DNA of 64,000 nt from Acidimicrobiales bacterium mtb01 (GCA_004379135.1 NBNI01000007.1:483501-547500), one strand, 5' to 3'; positions 43,489 through 51,938 are shown, counted from the first letter of the stretch. Translations and numbers: made by a program. The notes: a model not told the origin generated them from the letters alone.

Positions 43489-44865
43489 ATGCAGAAGACC
43501 CGCGCACGCCGCGTTGGGGCTCTCATTCTCGGTCTCGCACTCGTAGGCGCAGCCTGCGGTGGCGACGACGAGGGTGCAGACACCACCGCTGCTCCGGCTA
43601 CTGAAGCTCCTGCCACCGAGGCACCCGCTACCGAGGCTCCGGCCGCTGGTGGCGAGCTCGAGGGCATGAAGGGCACCACGCCCAAGGGTGCTGAGGTCAG
43701 CGAAGAGTGGCTCCAGAAGGTTTCGGACTTCTGGGTCTCGATCGGCAACGAGCCGCTCGAGGACTTCAACTACGCCGGTGAGGCTTACGACGCCGCCATC
43801 GTGATCGCACTCGCGGTCGAGAAGGCTGGCACCGACGGCGCCAAGCATGCTGACGAGATCGTCGGCATCACCAAGGACGGCGAGAAGTGCACCACCTTCG
43901 CCGACTGCTTGGCCATCATCCAGGCTGGTGGAGACCCCGACTATGACGGCATCTCCGGCCCGCACGAGTTCAACGGCAACGGCGAGCCCCTCCAGGGTTC
44001 GTACGCCATGCTCGAGTTCGGCGCGGACAACCGCATCACCGAAGAGTCGAACAACAACCTGATTCAGGCCGAGGCTCCCGAGTCGGCAATCGTCGCACTC
44101 GGCACCACCACCGCCACCCGTGAGGGCGACGGCCAGCTGAAGATCGGTTCGCTCCTGCCCGAGACCGGCAACCTCGCCTTCCTCGGAGCTCCGGAGTACG
44201 CCGGCCTCGAGTACGCGATCAACGAAATCAACGCCGCTGGTGGCGTTCTCGGCAAGGAAGTCCTGTACTCGCAGGGCGACTCTGGCGACACCACCACCGA
44301 CATCGCGTCGCAGACCGCCGACCGTCTCATCAGCGAGAACGTGGACGCCATCGTCGGCGCCGCTTCCTCGGGTGTGACCCTCACGGTCATCGACAAGATC
44401 ACCGCCGCTGGTATCACCATGTTCAGCCCGGCCAACACGAGCCCCAAGCTGAGCGACTACCCGGACGACAACCTGTACTTCCGTAACGCTCCGGCGGACG
44501 GTCTGCAGGGCGCCGTGGTGGCCAACCAGATCGTGGAAGACGGCAACGCTTCGGCCTACATCCTCAACCTCGACGACGCGTACGGCAACGGCATCGCCGC
44601 TGTCGTGAAGAACGTGCTCGAGGCCGCGGGTGTCGAGGTCAAGGGCGTCAAGGCCTACGACCCGGCTGCTGCGTCGTTCGACGCCGAAGTCGCCGACTTG
44701 GTCGCCGCCGATCCGGACGCAGTCGTTCTGATCTCGTTCGACGAAGGCAGCCGCATCCTGCGCGTTGCCGTCGAGAGCGGCATCGGTCCGAAGGTGAAGA
44801 ACTGGTACGGCACCGACGGCAACATGGGTAACGCACTCGGCGAGAACTTCGACGCCGGTAAGTGA
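43489..44865 (+). CDS. Branched-chain amino acid-type ABC substrate-binding lipoprotein, apparently circularly permuted
   Basis: A 458-aa exported lipoprotein: signal peptide with lipobox VGAAC (Cys23), then a Thr/Ala/Pro/Glu repeat linker (residues 31-55). The order of the binding domain is unusual. Residues 56-200 (GMKGTTPKG, NYAGEAYDAAIVIALAVEKA, CTTFADC with Cys134/Cys140, DYDGISGPHEFNGNGEP) resemble the C-terminal third of LivK-type proteins. Residues 214-458 (LKIGSLLPETGNLAFLG to NWYGTDGNMGNALGENFDAG) resemble their N-terminal two thirds. In usual homologues, ENFDAG is followed by LxGMKGTTP. It should bind a small amino-acid-like ligand for the LivFGMH proteins nearby. A strong ribosome-binding site and terminator flank it. 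Confidence 0.9.
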   Translation: MQKTRARRVGALILGLALVGAACGGDDEGADTTAAPATEAPATEAPATEAPAAGGELEGMKGTTPKGAEVSEEWLQKVSDFWVSIGNEPLEDFNYAGEAYDAAIVIALAVEKAGTDGAKHADEIVGITKDGEKCTTFADCLAIIQAGGDPDYDGISGPHEFNGNGEPLQGSYAMLEFGADNRITEESNNNLIQAEAPESAIVALGTTTATREGDGQLKIGSLLPETGNLAFLGAPEYAGLEYAINEINAAGGVLGKEVLYSQGDSGDTTTDIASQTADRLISENVDAIVGAASSGVTLTVIDKITAAGITMFSPANTSPKLSDYPDDNLYFRNAPADGLQGAVVANQIVEDGNASAYILNLDDAYGNGIAAVVKNVLEAAGVEVKGVKAYDPAAASFDAEVADLVAADPDAVVLISFDEGSRILRVAVESGIGPKVKNWYGTDGNMGNALGENFDAGK

Positions 44866-44891
44866 TCACCCAGTCGCTCTGAGCGATTGAC

Positions 44892-44923
44892 GAAGGGGCC
44901 CCCGGGAAACCGGGGGCCCCTTC
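44892..44923 (+). terminator. Strong hairpin terminator after the substrate-binding protein
   Basis: A perfect 14-bp stem, GAAGGGGCCCCCGG with its complement, closed by a GAAA loop and followed by CCTTTCC. It starts 26 nt after the stop. The tail is not very T-rich. A smaller hairpin (CAGTCGCT-CTG-AGCGATTG) lies between stop and terminator. Confidence 0.8.
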
Positions 44924-44943
44924 CCTTTCCCCAGTTTCCTTGT

Positions 44944-45056
44944 GGATCTGGTGACTGAAAGTCACCGCATAGGGGACGAAGTCCAACCAGATTCCGATAC
45001 AGCAAATTTCTGGTGCGAGTTCGTCACCCCGGCGGTGATTTTCAGTCACCAGATCC
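44944..45056. repeat. 113-bp near-palindromic element between convergent transport genes
   Basis: Outer arms of 25 nt, 44944-44968 and 45032-45056, are inverted copies with one difference that would be a G-U pair in RNA. They begin GGATCTGGTGACTGAAA. Inner blocks also pair: GGGG (44972) with CCCC, ACGAA (44976) with TTCGT, ACCAGA (44986) with TCTGGT, leaving a loop of about 17 nt. Each outer arm also contains its own smaller palindrome, GGTGACT-GAA-AGTCACC. It lies between the terminator and the stop of livF. It may be a bidirectional terminator or a small mobile (MITE-like) element; no target duplication is evident. Confidence 0.75.
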
Positions 45057-45077
45057 TCGGGGCAGCTGATCCTTGGG

Positions 45078-45809
45078 TCAGCCGCCGGTGGCGCGGGCGA
45101 GGGTTCCGAGATACAACTCGATCACGTTCGGATCGGCCAACAGATCGCGGCCCGAACCGGTATACGCGTTACGACCCTGGTCGAGCACGTAGCCGCGATG
45201 GACTACTTGCAAGCAGCGACGAGCGTTCTGTTCGACCATCAGGATCGCCACACCCGACTGATTGATCGTGCGGCAGTTGACGAACACCTCGTCCTGGAGC
45301 GCCGGCGACAAGCCGGCCGACGGCTCGTCGAGCAGAAGGATCGACGGCTTCATCATCAGCGCCCGGCCCATGGCCACCATCTGGCGCTCACCGCCCGACA
45401 AAGAACCCGCTCGCAACGACGCCCGTTCGCCCAGACGCGGGAACATGTCGACCACGTACTCGAAGCGTTCGGAGAACACCGACGGCTTCAGGAAGCAACC
45501 CATCTCGAGGTTCTCGCGAACCGTGAGACTCGGGAAGACGTTCTTGGTCTGCGGCACGTATCCGACACCCATGGCCACGAGTTCGTGGGCCTTGCGCCCC
45601 GTGATCTCCACCTCGTTGAGGAAGATCTGGCCCGAGCGCACCTTGCACTGTCCCAGTACGGCCTTCAGGAACGTCGACTTGCCGGCTCCGTTGGGACCGA
45701 TGATTCCGACGAACTCCCCCGCCGACACTTCGAGGTTGCAGCCGTTGAGGATGTTGACCTCGGGGATGTACCCGGCCACGAGTTCGGTGGCGTGGAGAAC
45801 CTTGGTCAT
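45078..45809 (-). CDS. livF: Branched-chain amino acid ABC transporter ATPase LivF
   Basis: A 243-aa ABC ATPase. Walker A is GIIGPNGAGKSTFLKAVLG, the signature SLSGGERQMVAMGRALMM, Walker B ILLLDEPSAGLSP, and the H-loop part reads ILMVEQNARRCL, where LivF proteins carry Q-N in place of the usual His. It powers uptake together with LivG. ATG 45809 overlaps the livG stop (ATGA). It is the last gene of livH-M-G-F. Confidence 0.95.
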   Translation of the reverse strand: MTKVLHATELVAGYIPEVNILNGCNLEVSAGEFVGIIGPNGAGKSTFLKAVLGQCKVRSGQIFLNEVEITGRKAHELVAMGVGYVPQTKNVFPSLTVRENLEMGCFLKPSVFSERFEYVVDMFPRLGERASLRAGSLSGGERQMVAMGRALMMKPSILLLDEPSAGLSPALQDEVFVNCRTINQSGVAILMVEQNARRCLQVVHRGYVLDQGRNAYTGSGRDLLADPNVIELYLGTLARATGG

Positions 45810-46681
45810 GCGCCCTCCTCCATGAGTGATCGTCCCTGGTGCGCGCCCAAGTAGGCGTCGATCACGGCCGGATTCTTCGAGATGTCGTCGGGTGTTCCCT
45901 CGGCGATCACTCGACCTTCGGCCATGACGATGACCCAATCGGAGACGTCGTGCACCATGTCCATGTCGTGCTCGACGAACAGCACGGTCATGCCCTCGTC
46001 GCGCAGACCGCGGATGTGGTCGTTCAGGCTCTGCTTCAGCGCCGGATTCACACCAGCCATCGGTTCATCGAGCATCACCAGGGTCGGATCGGTCATGAGT
46101 GCTCGAGCCATTTCCAGGAGCTTGCGCTGTCCTCCGGACAAGGCGCCGGCGAACTCGTCCCGCATGTGCGACAACTTGAAGCGCTCGAGAAGGGTTTCGG
46201 CCCGAGCCGTGATTTCCGCTTCTTGCTTCTTCCACGTGGCCGAGAAGAGGCCGTTCCACCACTTCTCGCCGCGCTGACCGGTGGCGCCGAGTCGCATGTT
46301 CTCGATCACGGTCAGCTTCGTGAGGCTCTTGGTGAGCTGGAACGTACGGACCATCCCGAGCGCGGCCGTCTTGTGCGACGCCACCTTGGCCATGTTTCGG
46401 CCGTCGAACGACCAGGTTCCGGTGGAGGGAGTGTCGAAGCCGGACAGGAGATTGAACAACGTGGTCTTGCCGGCCCCGTTGGGTCCGATGAGCGCCGTGA
46501 TCGAACCCCGCTGCACTTCGATGTGCTCGACATCGACGGCGACGATGCCACCGAACTCACGACGAACGCCGTCGGCAACCAGCATCGGATCGGGCTTGCG
46601 CGATCCGGGCACCTTGTCGCACCCGGCCAGCGCCGAGCGCGCCGCCTGGGCCAGGGGCGAATACGAACGCTCAGCGCCCAT
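45806..46681 (-). CDS. livG: Branched-chain amino acid ABC transporter ATPase LivG
   Basis: A 291-aa ABC ATPase. Walker A is ALIGPNGAGKTTLFNLLSG, signature GALSGGQRKLLEMARALM, Walker B LVMLDEPMAGVNP, H-loop LFVEHDMDMVH. An N-terminal extension of about 32 residues before the usual start (LVADGVRREFGG) contains a Cys and is not typical; a later start at its Met33 is possible. ATG 46681 overlaps the end of livM by 11 bp. It pairs with LivF on the inner membrane face. Confidence 0.93.
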   Translation of the reverse strand: MGAERSYSPLAQAARSALAGCDKVPGSRKPDPMLVADGVRREFGGIVAVDVEHIEVQRGSITALIGPNGAGKTTLFNLLSGFDTPSTGTWSFDGRNMAKVASHKTAALGMVRTFQLTKSLTKLTVIENMRLGATGQRGEKWWNGLFSATWKKQEAEITARAETLLERFKLSHMRDEFAGALSGGQRKLLEMARALMTDPTLVMLDEPMAGVNPALKQSLNDHIRGLRDEGMTVLFVEHDMDMVHDVSDWVIVMAEGRVIAEGTPDDISKNPAVIDAYLGAHQGRSLMEEGA

Positions 46682-47681
46682 CGAAGGCCATCTCCTTGCG
46701 GTCTCCGAACACACCCTGCGGTCGGAAGACCATCAGCAGGATGAGTGTCAATCCGATGAGGATGAAGTTGAGCGGGCCGACGTCGGTCGAATCCATCACC
46801 TGGAAGTTCCCGATACGGATCGGATCGTCGGCGACTTCACGCATGAAATTGTCGAGGAACGTGAAGATGCCCCAGAAGATCATCGGACCCACGATCGATC
46901 CCGACACCCGGGCCACGCCTCCGAGCACGAGGGCCGTGAGGATGTAGAACGTCACATCGCGGCTGTAGTTGTCGGGCTGCACCGCGGCGCGGTCGAGCGC
47001 GAAGATCATGCCGGAAATGGTTCCGAGGATGCCGCCGAGGATGAGCGACTGCATCTTGTACGAGTAGACGTTCTTGCCGAGCGAGCGAACCGCGTCTTCG
47101 TCCTCGCGAATGGCCTTGAGAACCCGCCCCCACGGGCTCTTCATCAGCTTGTACACGAAGAAGCCGAGCAGCGCGACCAGGAGCCAGCCGATGATGAGCG
47201 TCCATAGTTCGCGGCCGGTGAATCGGAAAGGTGAGAACCCGTACCTGGTGGCTTCGTCGATTCCGACCTTGTTGCCGAGATCACGGAACGACTGCGAGAA
47301 GTTGTTGATGCCATCACTGCCGCCGAAGTAGTGCTTGAAGCGAACCGACCTCACCACCAACCGGATGATCTCGGCGGCGGCGATCGTGACGATGGCGAGG
47401 TAGTCGGCCCGCAAACGCAGGGTCGGTATGCCCATGAGCAGACCGAGTCCGACCGAGAAAACGATTCCGAGCGGGATTCCCCACCACATGGAGATCTCGA
47501 AGTACTGAGCCGTCATGCCCAGGCCGTAGGCACCGCACGCCATGAACCCGGCCTGGCCGAAGTTCAACAGGCCCGTGTAACCGAACTGAACATTGAGACC
47601 CAGGGCGGCGATCGCGAAGTAGACGGCGTTGATACCGATGAAGCCCTTGAGGGTGTTCTCGAAGATGAGCGACCAATCCAT
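46671..47681 (-). CDS. livM: Branched-chain amino acid ABC transporter permease LivM
   Basis: A 336-aa polytopic membrane protein. It has the LivM wording GLNVQFGYTGLLNFGQAGFM in the first third and the cytoplasmic EAA-like loop SPWGRVLKAIREDEDAVRSLG that contacts the ATPases. The C-terminus VFRPQGVFGDRKEM is characteristic. It forms a heterodimeric channel with LivH. The start lies 2 bp after the livH stop. Confidence 0.95.
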   Translation of the reverse strand: MDWSLIFENTLKGFIGINAVYFAIAALGLNVQFGYTGLLNFGQAGFMACGAYGLGMTAQYFEISMWWGIPLGIVFSVGLGLLMGIPTLRLRADYLAIVTIAAAEIIRLVVRSVRFKHYFGGSDGINNFSQSFRDLGNKVGIDEATRYGFSPFRFTGRELWTLIIGWLLVALLGFFVYKLMKSPWGRVLKAIREDEDAVRSLGKNVYSYKMQSLILGGILGTISGMIFALDRAAVQPDNYSRDVTFYILTALVLGGVARVSGSIVGPMIFWGIFTFLDNFMREVADDPIRIGNFQVMDSTDVGPLNFILIGLTLILLMVFRPQGVFGDRKEMAFDGR

Positions 47682-47683
47682 CG

Positions 47684-49039
47684 CTACCCCACTCTCTGCG
47701 CTTTGCCGAGGATGCCCTGAGGACGGAACAAGAGCACGAGGATCAGGATCAAGAGGGCCGGCGTGGCCTTCAACTCGGTGGGCACCACGAGGCTCGCCAC
47801 TTCGACGAGGACGCCCACCACGAACCCGCCCACCAGCGCTCCGAACGCCGAACCGAGGCCGCCCAGGGTGATGCCCGCGAACATCAAGAAGAGCAGTCGC
47901 GCTCCCATGTCGAAGCTGACCTGCTCGTCGAGTCCGCGGAACACGCCGCCGGTGGCGGCCAGCGCCCCACCGAGGATCCAGACCAACTTGACCACTCGCT
48001 CCGAGTCGATGCCGGTGGCCGACGCGAGGTCGGGGTTGTCGGATACCGCGCGAGTGGCCTTGCCGAGACGCGTGTAGCGAAGCGCGAGGGCCACCATCAC
48101 GAGGATGAAGAGCGACAGTACGGACAGGGTGAAGTCACGCGGCGTGATCTGGACCGGCCCGATCTCCCACGACTTCTGCAAGGAGTAGTCGCCGTAGGGT
48201 CGCGTCCGGCTGTCGAAGCGCGACAGATAGAAGTTGCGCAGCAGAATCGACAGTCCGACCGTGAGCACCATCTGGGTCACCAAGCCGATCCCGCGCTTGC
48301 GCAGACGCGAGAAGATCCCGGCGTTGAGCGCCCAACCGAACAGACCACCGGCCACGATGCCCAGTGGTGCGGCGATGAGTATGTGGAATTTCCCGTCGTC
48401 CGTGACGCCGGGAAGAAAACTCAGGAAGCCGAGGAATGTCAGGCCGGTGATGTTGAAGATGAACGCGGCCAATCCTCCGAAGGTCACCATCTCGCCGTGA
48501 GCGAAGTTCGTGAGGCCGGTCGTGCCGAAGATCAGCGACAGGCCGACCGAACACATGGCCAGGACCAGGCCGAGCCGGATGCCGTTGACGAGACGCTGCG
48601 CCAGCTTTTCGCCGAGGTTCTGGGATCCTCCTTGAGACTCGCCGGTGAAGAAGTTCACGACCTTGGTGGAGGTGATGAAACTCTCGGCGGTCAAGGTCTG
48701 GGTGGCCGGAGACGTGTCGCTCAACGTCTGGCCGTCCGGAAGGGTGTCCTCGTCGAGAGTCACCGTGTAGTTGGCCTTGCCCGGCAGATCGATGACCACG
48801 ACACCCTTGTCGTCCGTCTCGCCCCGCCCGACCTCGTTGCCCTCTTCGTCGGTTACGACGATCACCACGCCCGCGATCGGCACGTTTGCGGTTTCGCCCC
48901 CCGCCCCGCGCGCCTGCTCCTTGACCTGGGCCCGGACGGACACACCGTCGGCCGACGCCGGAGTCGCCGCCCATCCCAGTACGGCCAAAAAGCCGAACAG
49001 GATGACGAGCAATCGTCTCCAGCGATTCGCCACGAACAC
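47684..49039 (-). CDS. livH: LivH-type permease fused to an exported beta-sandwich domain
   Basis: A 451-aa protein. The last 305 residues or so are an ordinary LivH permease (VGLSLIFGTTGLTNFAHGEM, RLGKATRAVSDNPDLASATG, ending LLFRPQGILGKAQ). In front sits a signal peptide-like segment (residues 7-30, LVILFGFLAVLGWAATPASA) and a domain of about 95 residues (IAGVVIVVTDEEGNEVGRGE, GVVVIDLPGKANYTVTL) like prealbumin or carboxypeptidase regulatory-like folds. The extra domain would face outside and could meet the binding lipoprotein. GTG 49039 was chosen just before the hydrophobic segment; upstream sequence is not protein-like. Confidence 0.88.
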   Translation of the reverse strand: MFVANRWRRLLVILFGFLAVLGWAATPASADGVSVRAQVKEQARGAGGETANVPIAGVVIVVTDEEGNEVGRGETDDKGVVVIDLPGKANYTVTLDEDTLPDGQTLSDTSPATQTLTAESFITSTKVVNFFTGESQGGSQNLGEKLAQRLVNGIRLGLVLAMCSVGLSLIFGTTGLTNFAHGEMVTFGGLAAFIFNITGLTFLGFLSFLPGVTDDGKFHILIAAPLGIVAGGLFGWALNAGIFSRLRKRGIGLVTQMVLTVGLSILLRNFYLSRFDSRTRPYGDYSLQKSWEIGPVQITPRDFTLSVLSLFILVMVALALRYTRLGKATRAVSDNPDLASATGIDSERVVKLVWILGGALAATGGVFRGLDEQVSFDMGARLLFLMFAGITLGGLGSAFGALVGGFVVGVLVEVASLVVPTELKATPALLILILVLLFRPQGILGKAQRVG

Positions 49040-49171
49040 CGTCTCTTCCTCGTCCCGTTGCCTGGGGAGGTCCCCCGCCCAGGTCCGCCACCTGGTGGAC
49101 ACGCCGGCGACTCCTCGCTGACCCGTCTCGGACACCTCGCGGTCATCCGTGGTGGCGGAACGCCGAGATGG

Positions 49172-49177
49172 TAGTTC
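49172..49177 (+). promoter_or_regulatory. -10 hexamer TAGTTC for the EamA gene, overlapping a minus-strand TACCAT
   Basis: TAGTTC ends 7 nt before the GTG at 49185. On the other strand TACCAT (49173-49168) could serve livH, giving a leader of about 120 nt with a CCTGGG/CCCAGG stem. Confidence 0.4.
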
Positions 49178-49184
49178 AGAGGGC

Positions 49185-50105
49185 GTGCCCTCCGAAAGAG
49201 TCGACAGCCGCTCGGGTTCGTCTGCCTCCTCGACGTCTCCCCTCGGCCCGGTCGTCGCCGTCCTGGGCGTCGCCGTCCTCTTCGGCACCACGGGGACCGC
49301 GTTGGCCAAGGCGCCTGCCGGTACCGACGCCCTGGCCGCCGGGGCCGTCCGTCTGCTCCTGGGGGGCGCCGCGCTGTGCCTCCTGGCCGGGCGACGCCTC
49401 CTGGTCTGGCGCACGCACCGACCGCCGCTGATCGTCGGCGCTCTCGGAGTCGCGATCTACCAACTGGGATTCTTCGAAGCCACCCAACGCACGGGCGTCG
49501 CGATGGCCACGGTGATCACGATCGCCGTGAGCCCCCTCGCCAGTCGGATCATCGGCTCCGTGCGCGGCCGACCCGCCCCCGCACCGTTGTGGTACGTCGC
49601 CGCCGCACTGATCGCTGTCGGCTTGGTGCTCCTCGTTCTCGATGGAACGGGGCGGATCGAATCCGACGGTCTCGGAATCGTTGCCGCTGCGCTCGCCGGG
49701 GCCAGCTACGCGCTCTACACCGAAGCCGGATCGACGGCCATCGACGCCGGCGCCGATTCGACCGGAACCATGGCCGTGCTGTTCGTCGGAGGCGGAGTTA
49801 TCGCGAGCCCGGTTCTCCTCGTGCGCGACCTGGCCTGGCTCGCCGAAGGACGGGGCCTGATCGTCATGGCTTGGTTGGCTTTCATCACGCTGACCCTGGC
49901 GTACGTGGCCTTCGGATGGGGCCTGCGGACGCTGGCTCCCACGACGGTCGTGATGCTCACTCTTCTCGAACCGGCGGTCGCGGCGACTCTCGCCGTGATC
50001 TTCCTCGACGAGACACTGTCCGGATCCGCCTGGCTCGGCGCCGCTCTTGTGGTCGCCGCGATGCCGATGGTCGCGCTCTCGGCGCGAACTACCGTGCGCA
50101 CATGA
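49185..50105 (+). CDS. EamA/DMT-family transporter
   Basis: A 306-aa protein with about ten hydrophobic helices in two repeated EamA halves (VAVLGVAVLFGTTGTALAK at the start of the first, LGIVAAALAGASYALYTEAG at the start of the second, TVVMLTLLEPAVAATLAVIF near the end). It is a drug/metabolite-type exporter; substrate unknown. GTG 49185 was chosen for its -10 spacing; an in-frame GTG at 49149 would add 12 residues. It shares ATGA with the next gene. Confidence 0.88.
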   Translation: MPSERVDSRSGSSASSTSPLGPVVAVLGVAVLFGTTGTALAKAPAGTDALAAGAVRLLLGGAALCLLAGRRLLVWRTHRPPLIVGALGVAIYQLGFFEATQRTGVAMATVITIAVSPLASRIIGSVRGRPAPAPLWYVAAALIAVGLVLLVLDGTGRIESDGLGIVAAALAGASYALYTEAGSTAIDAGADSTGTMAVLFVGGGVIASPVLLVRDLAWLAEGRGLIVMAWLAFITLTLAYVAFGWGLRTLAPTTVVMLTLLEPAVAATLAVIFLDETLSGSAWLGAALVVAAMPMVALSARTTVRT

Positions 50106-51043
50106 ATCGTCCTGCTCCGATCGACAACCGTCTCACACGACTCCTCGGAGTCGACTACCCCATCGTTCAGGCGCCGATGGGTTGGATCGCTCGATCGCAA
50201 CTCGCCTCGGCCGTGAGTCGGGCCGGCGGCCTCGGAATCATCGAGACGTCATCGGGCGAGCTCGACGCGGTTCGTCGGGAGATCGCCATGATGCGTGAGC
50301 TCACCGACCGGCCATTCGGCGTCAACATCGCACAACTCTTCGTTCGCGATCCTTCCATCGTCGACTTCGTGGTCGACCAAGGCGTTCGCTTCGTCACGAC
50401 GTCGGCCGGTGACCCTCGCCAGTACACCGAGAAGCTCAAGGCGGCCGGGCTCACCGTCTTCCACGTGGTTCCCACGCTGTCCGCGGCCATGAAGGCGATC
50501 GACGCGGGCGTCGATGGGCTCGTGGTCGAAGGCGGCGAAGGCGGAGGTTTCAAGAATCCCCGCGACGTGTCGACGATGGTTCTGCTGCCACTGGTCGCGA
50601 GCAAGGTCGACGTCCCGATCATCGCCGCCGGCGGAATCTGCGACGGCCCATCCATGGCCGCCGCGTTCGCGCTCGGGGCCGACGGAGTGCAATTGGGAAC
50701 GCGGATGGTGTCGGCCGCCGAATCGCCCGTCCACACCAACTGGAAGGACGCGATCGTGGCCGGAGCCGAGACCGACACCGTCTTCCTCAATCGCCACTCG
50801 CGTCCCGGGTTGCGGGCCCTGCGAACGGAGCGCACCACCCTGCTCGAGAAGCAGGAGAACGTCCCCCTCACCGAAATGAGCCGTGCGCTCGACCTCTATT
50901 TCGGTGGCGACATGGAGGCATCGATCGCCCTCACAGGACAGGTGATGGGTCGAATCGAGTCGGTCGAGCCGGTCGAGTCGATCATCCATTCGATGGTGGA
51001 CGATTTTCGACGCGTTCGCGACCGTCTACGAGCGATCGACTGA
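50102..51043 (+). CDS. Nitronate monooxygenase / 2-nitropropane dioxygenase-like flavoprotein
   Basis: A 313-aa TIM-barrel FMN enzyme. It carries the family start YPIVQAPMGWIARSQLASAV, VVEGGEGGGFKNPRD, IIAAGGICDGPSMAAAFALG and VQLGTRMV, the phosphate-binding end of the barrel. Members oxidise nitronates or, as FabK, reduce enoyl-ACP. An InhA-type reductase is already present at 8615, so FabK activity is less likely. ATG 50102 overlaps the EamA gene stop. It ends 1 bp before ctaA on the other strand. Confidence 0.9.
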   Translation: MNRPAPIDNRLTRLLGVDYPIVQAPMGWIARSQLASAVSRAGGLGIIETSSGELDAVRREIAMMRELTDRPFGVNIAQLFVRDPSIVDFVVDQGVRFVTTSAGDPRQYTEKLKAAGLTVFHVVPTLSAAMKAIDAGVDGLVVEGGEGGGFKNPRDVSTMVLLPLVASKVDVPIIAAGGICDGPSMAAAFALGADGVQLGTRMVSAAESPVHTNWKDAIVAGAETDTVFLNRHSRPGLRALRTERTTLLEKQENVPLTEMSRALDLYFGGDMEASIALTGQVMGRIESVEPVESIIHSMVDDFRRVRDRLRAID

Positions 51044-51044
51044 G

Positions 51045-51926
51045 TCAGATTCGGACTGGTACGCGATTCGCCTGCGTGACCAGCCGTGTCAGTGCGATCA
51101 TGATCGCGGTGGCGCCCACGATGTGAACCGCCACGAGGGCGGCCGGGATGTCGTTGAAATACTGCGTGTACCCGACGGCCGCCTGGATCACGCCGACCGC
51201 CATGGTCGCTTCCAGGACGCCGCTCATCGCCGCCCACTCGTTTCTTGTTCGTCGGATCACGACGATGATCGCGAGAAGCACGATCAGGAACAGGATCACG
51301 CTGATTCCGTGGATCCGAGCGACGTGCGAGATGTCGAAGCCGAACCGACGAGCCTTTTCGTCACCCGCGTGCGGGCCCGAACCGGTGACGATGGTCCCGG
51401 TGTACAAGGCCACGCAACCGAGGACGAAGGCGACGAGCGAGAGTCTCTGCGAAACGCTTCGAGGCCCGGCGCGTTCGGGACGACGTTCGTCCAAGGAACG
51501 GACCCAGAGCACCGTGGCGTTCGTGACGAGGACCATCGACAACAGGAAATGGCCCTGGTTGGCCAGGGGATGGAGATCGGTCAGGACCACGATCCCTCCG
51601 AGGACGACCTGCCCGACGACTCCGGCCACCAGACCCCACGCAAGGCGAACCAGGTCGGGTCGATGCGGAACGCGACGGTGAGCACCCAGGACGGCCAGGA
51701 TCACCGACAAGGCGACCAGACCGGTGAAGAGACGGTTGATCTGCTCGATCGCCCCGTGCGTCGACGACACGTCGATGAAACGCTCCTCGTTGCAGCGAGG
51801 CCAGTCCTCGCAGCCGAGCCCGGAACCGGTGAGACGAACGGCGGCTCCCGTCAGGACGATCACGCACAAGAAGACCAACGCCGACATGGCGAGGCGCGAA
51901 TACGAGCGAGGGCTGATCGTCCGCAC
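51045..51926 (-). CDS. ctaA: Heme A synthase (COX15/CtaA)
   Basis: A 293-aa membrane protein with about eight helices. Heme-ligand histidines occur in HGAIEQINRLFTG, HPLANQGHFLLSM, HVARIHGISV and HIVGATAIMI. The extracytoplasmic Cys pair lies in GSGLGCEDWPRC, as in Bacillus CtaA. It oxidises heme O to heme A for cytochrome aa3 oxidase. GTG start, TAGGGT 6 nt upstream. ctaB and oxidase genes are not in the window. Confidence 0.92.
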   Translation of the reverse strand: MRTISPRSYSRLAMSALVFLCVIVLTGAAVRLTGSGLGCEDWPRCNEERFIDVSSTHGAIEQINRLFTGLVALSVILAVLGAHRRVPHRPDLVRLAWGLVAGVVGQVVLGGIVVLTDLHPLANQGHFLLSMVLVTNATVLWVRSLDERRPERAGPRSVSQRLSLVAFVLGCVALYTGTIVTGSGPHAGDEKARRFGFDISHVARIHGISVILFLIVLLAIIVVIRRTRNEWAAMSGVLEATMAVGVIQAAVGYTQYFNDIPAALVAVHIVGATAIMIALTRLVTQANRVPVRI

Positions 51927-51932
51927 GACTCG

Positions 51933-51938
51933 ACCCTA
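51933..51938 (-). promoter_or_regulatory. -10 hexamer TAGGGT for ctaA
   Basis: TAGGGT ends 6 nt before the GTG at 51926. Confidence 0.5.

Noticed and set aside
43489-44865. Permuted order explained by collapse of two tandem normal genes during assembly
   Set aside because: The junction near residues 200-214 has no stop, intergenic sequence or signal peptide, which a simple collapse of two copies should leave. Reads should still be checked.
49040-49148. Stem CCTGGG/CCCAGG and neighbouring GTCC/GGAC repeats before livH as a riboswitch
   Set aside because: They are short, GC-driven and match no known riboswitch class that I can recognise.
50102-51043. Call as FabK enoyl-ACP reductase
   Set aside because: An InhA-type FabI is present and the gene pairs with a transporter, so nitronate monooxygenase-like is the safer name.
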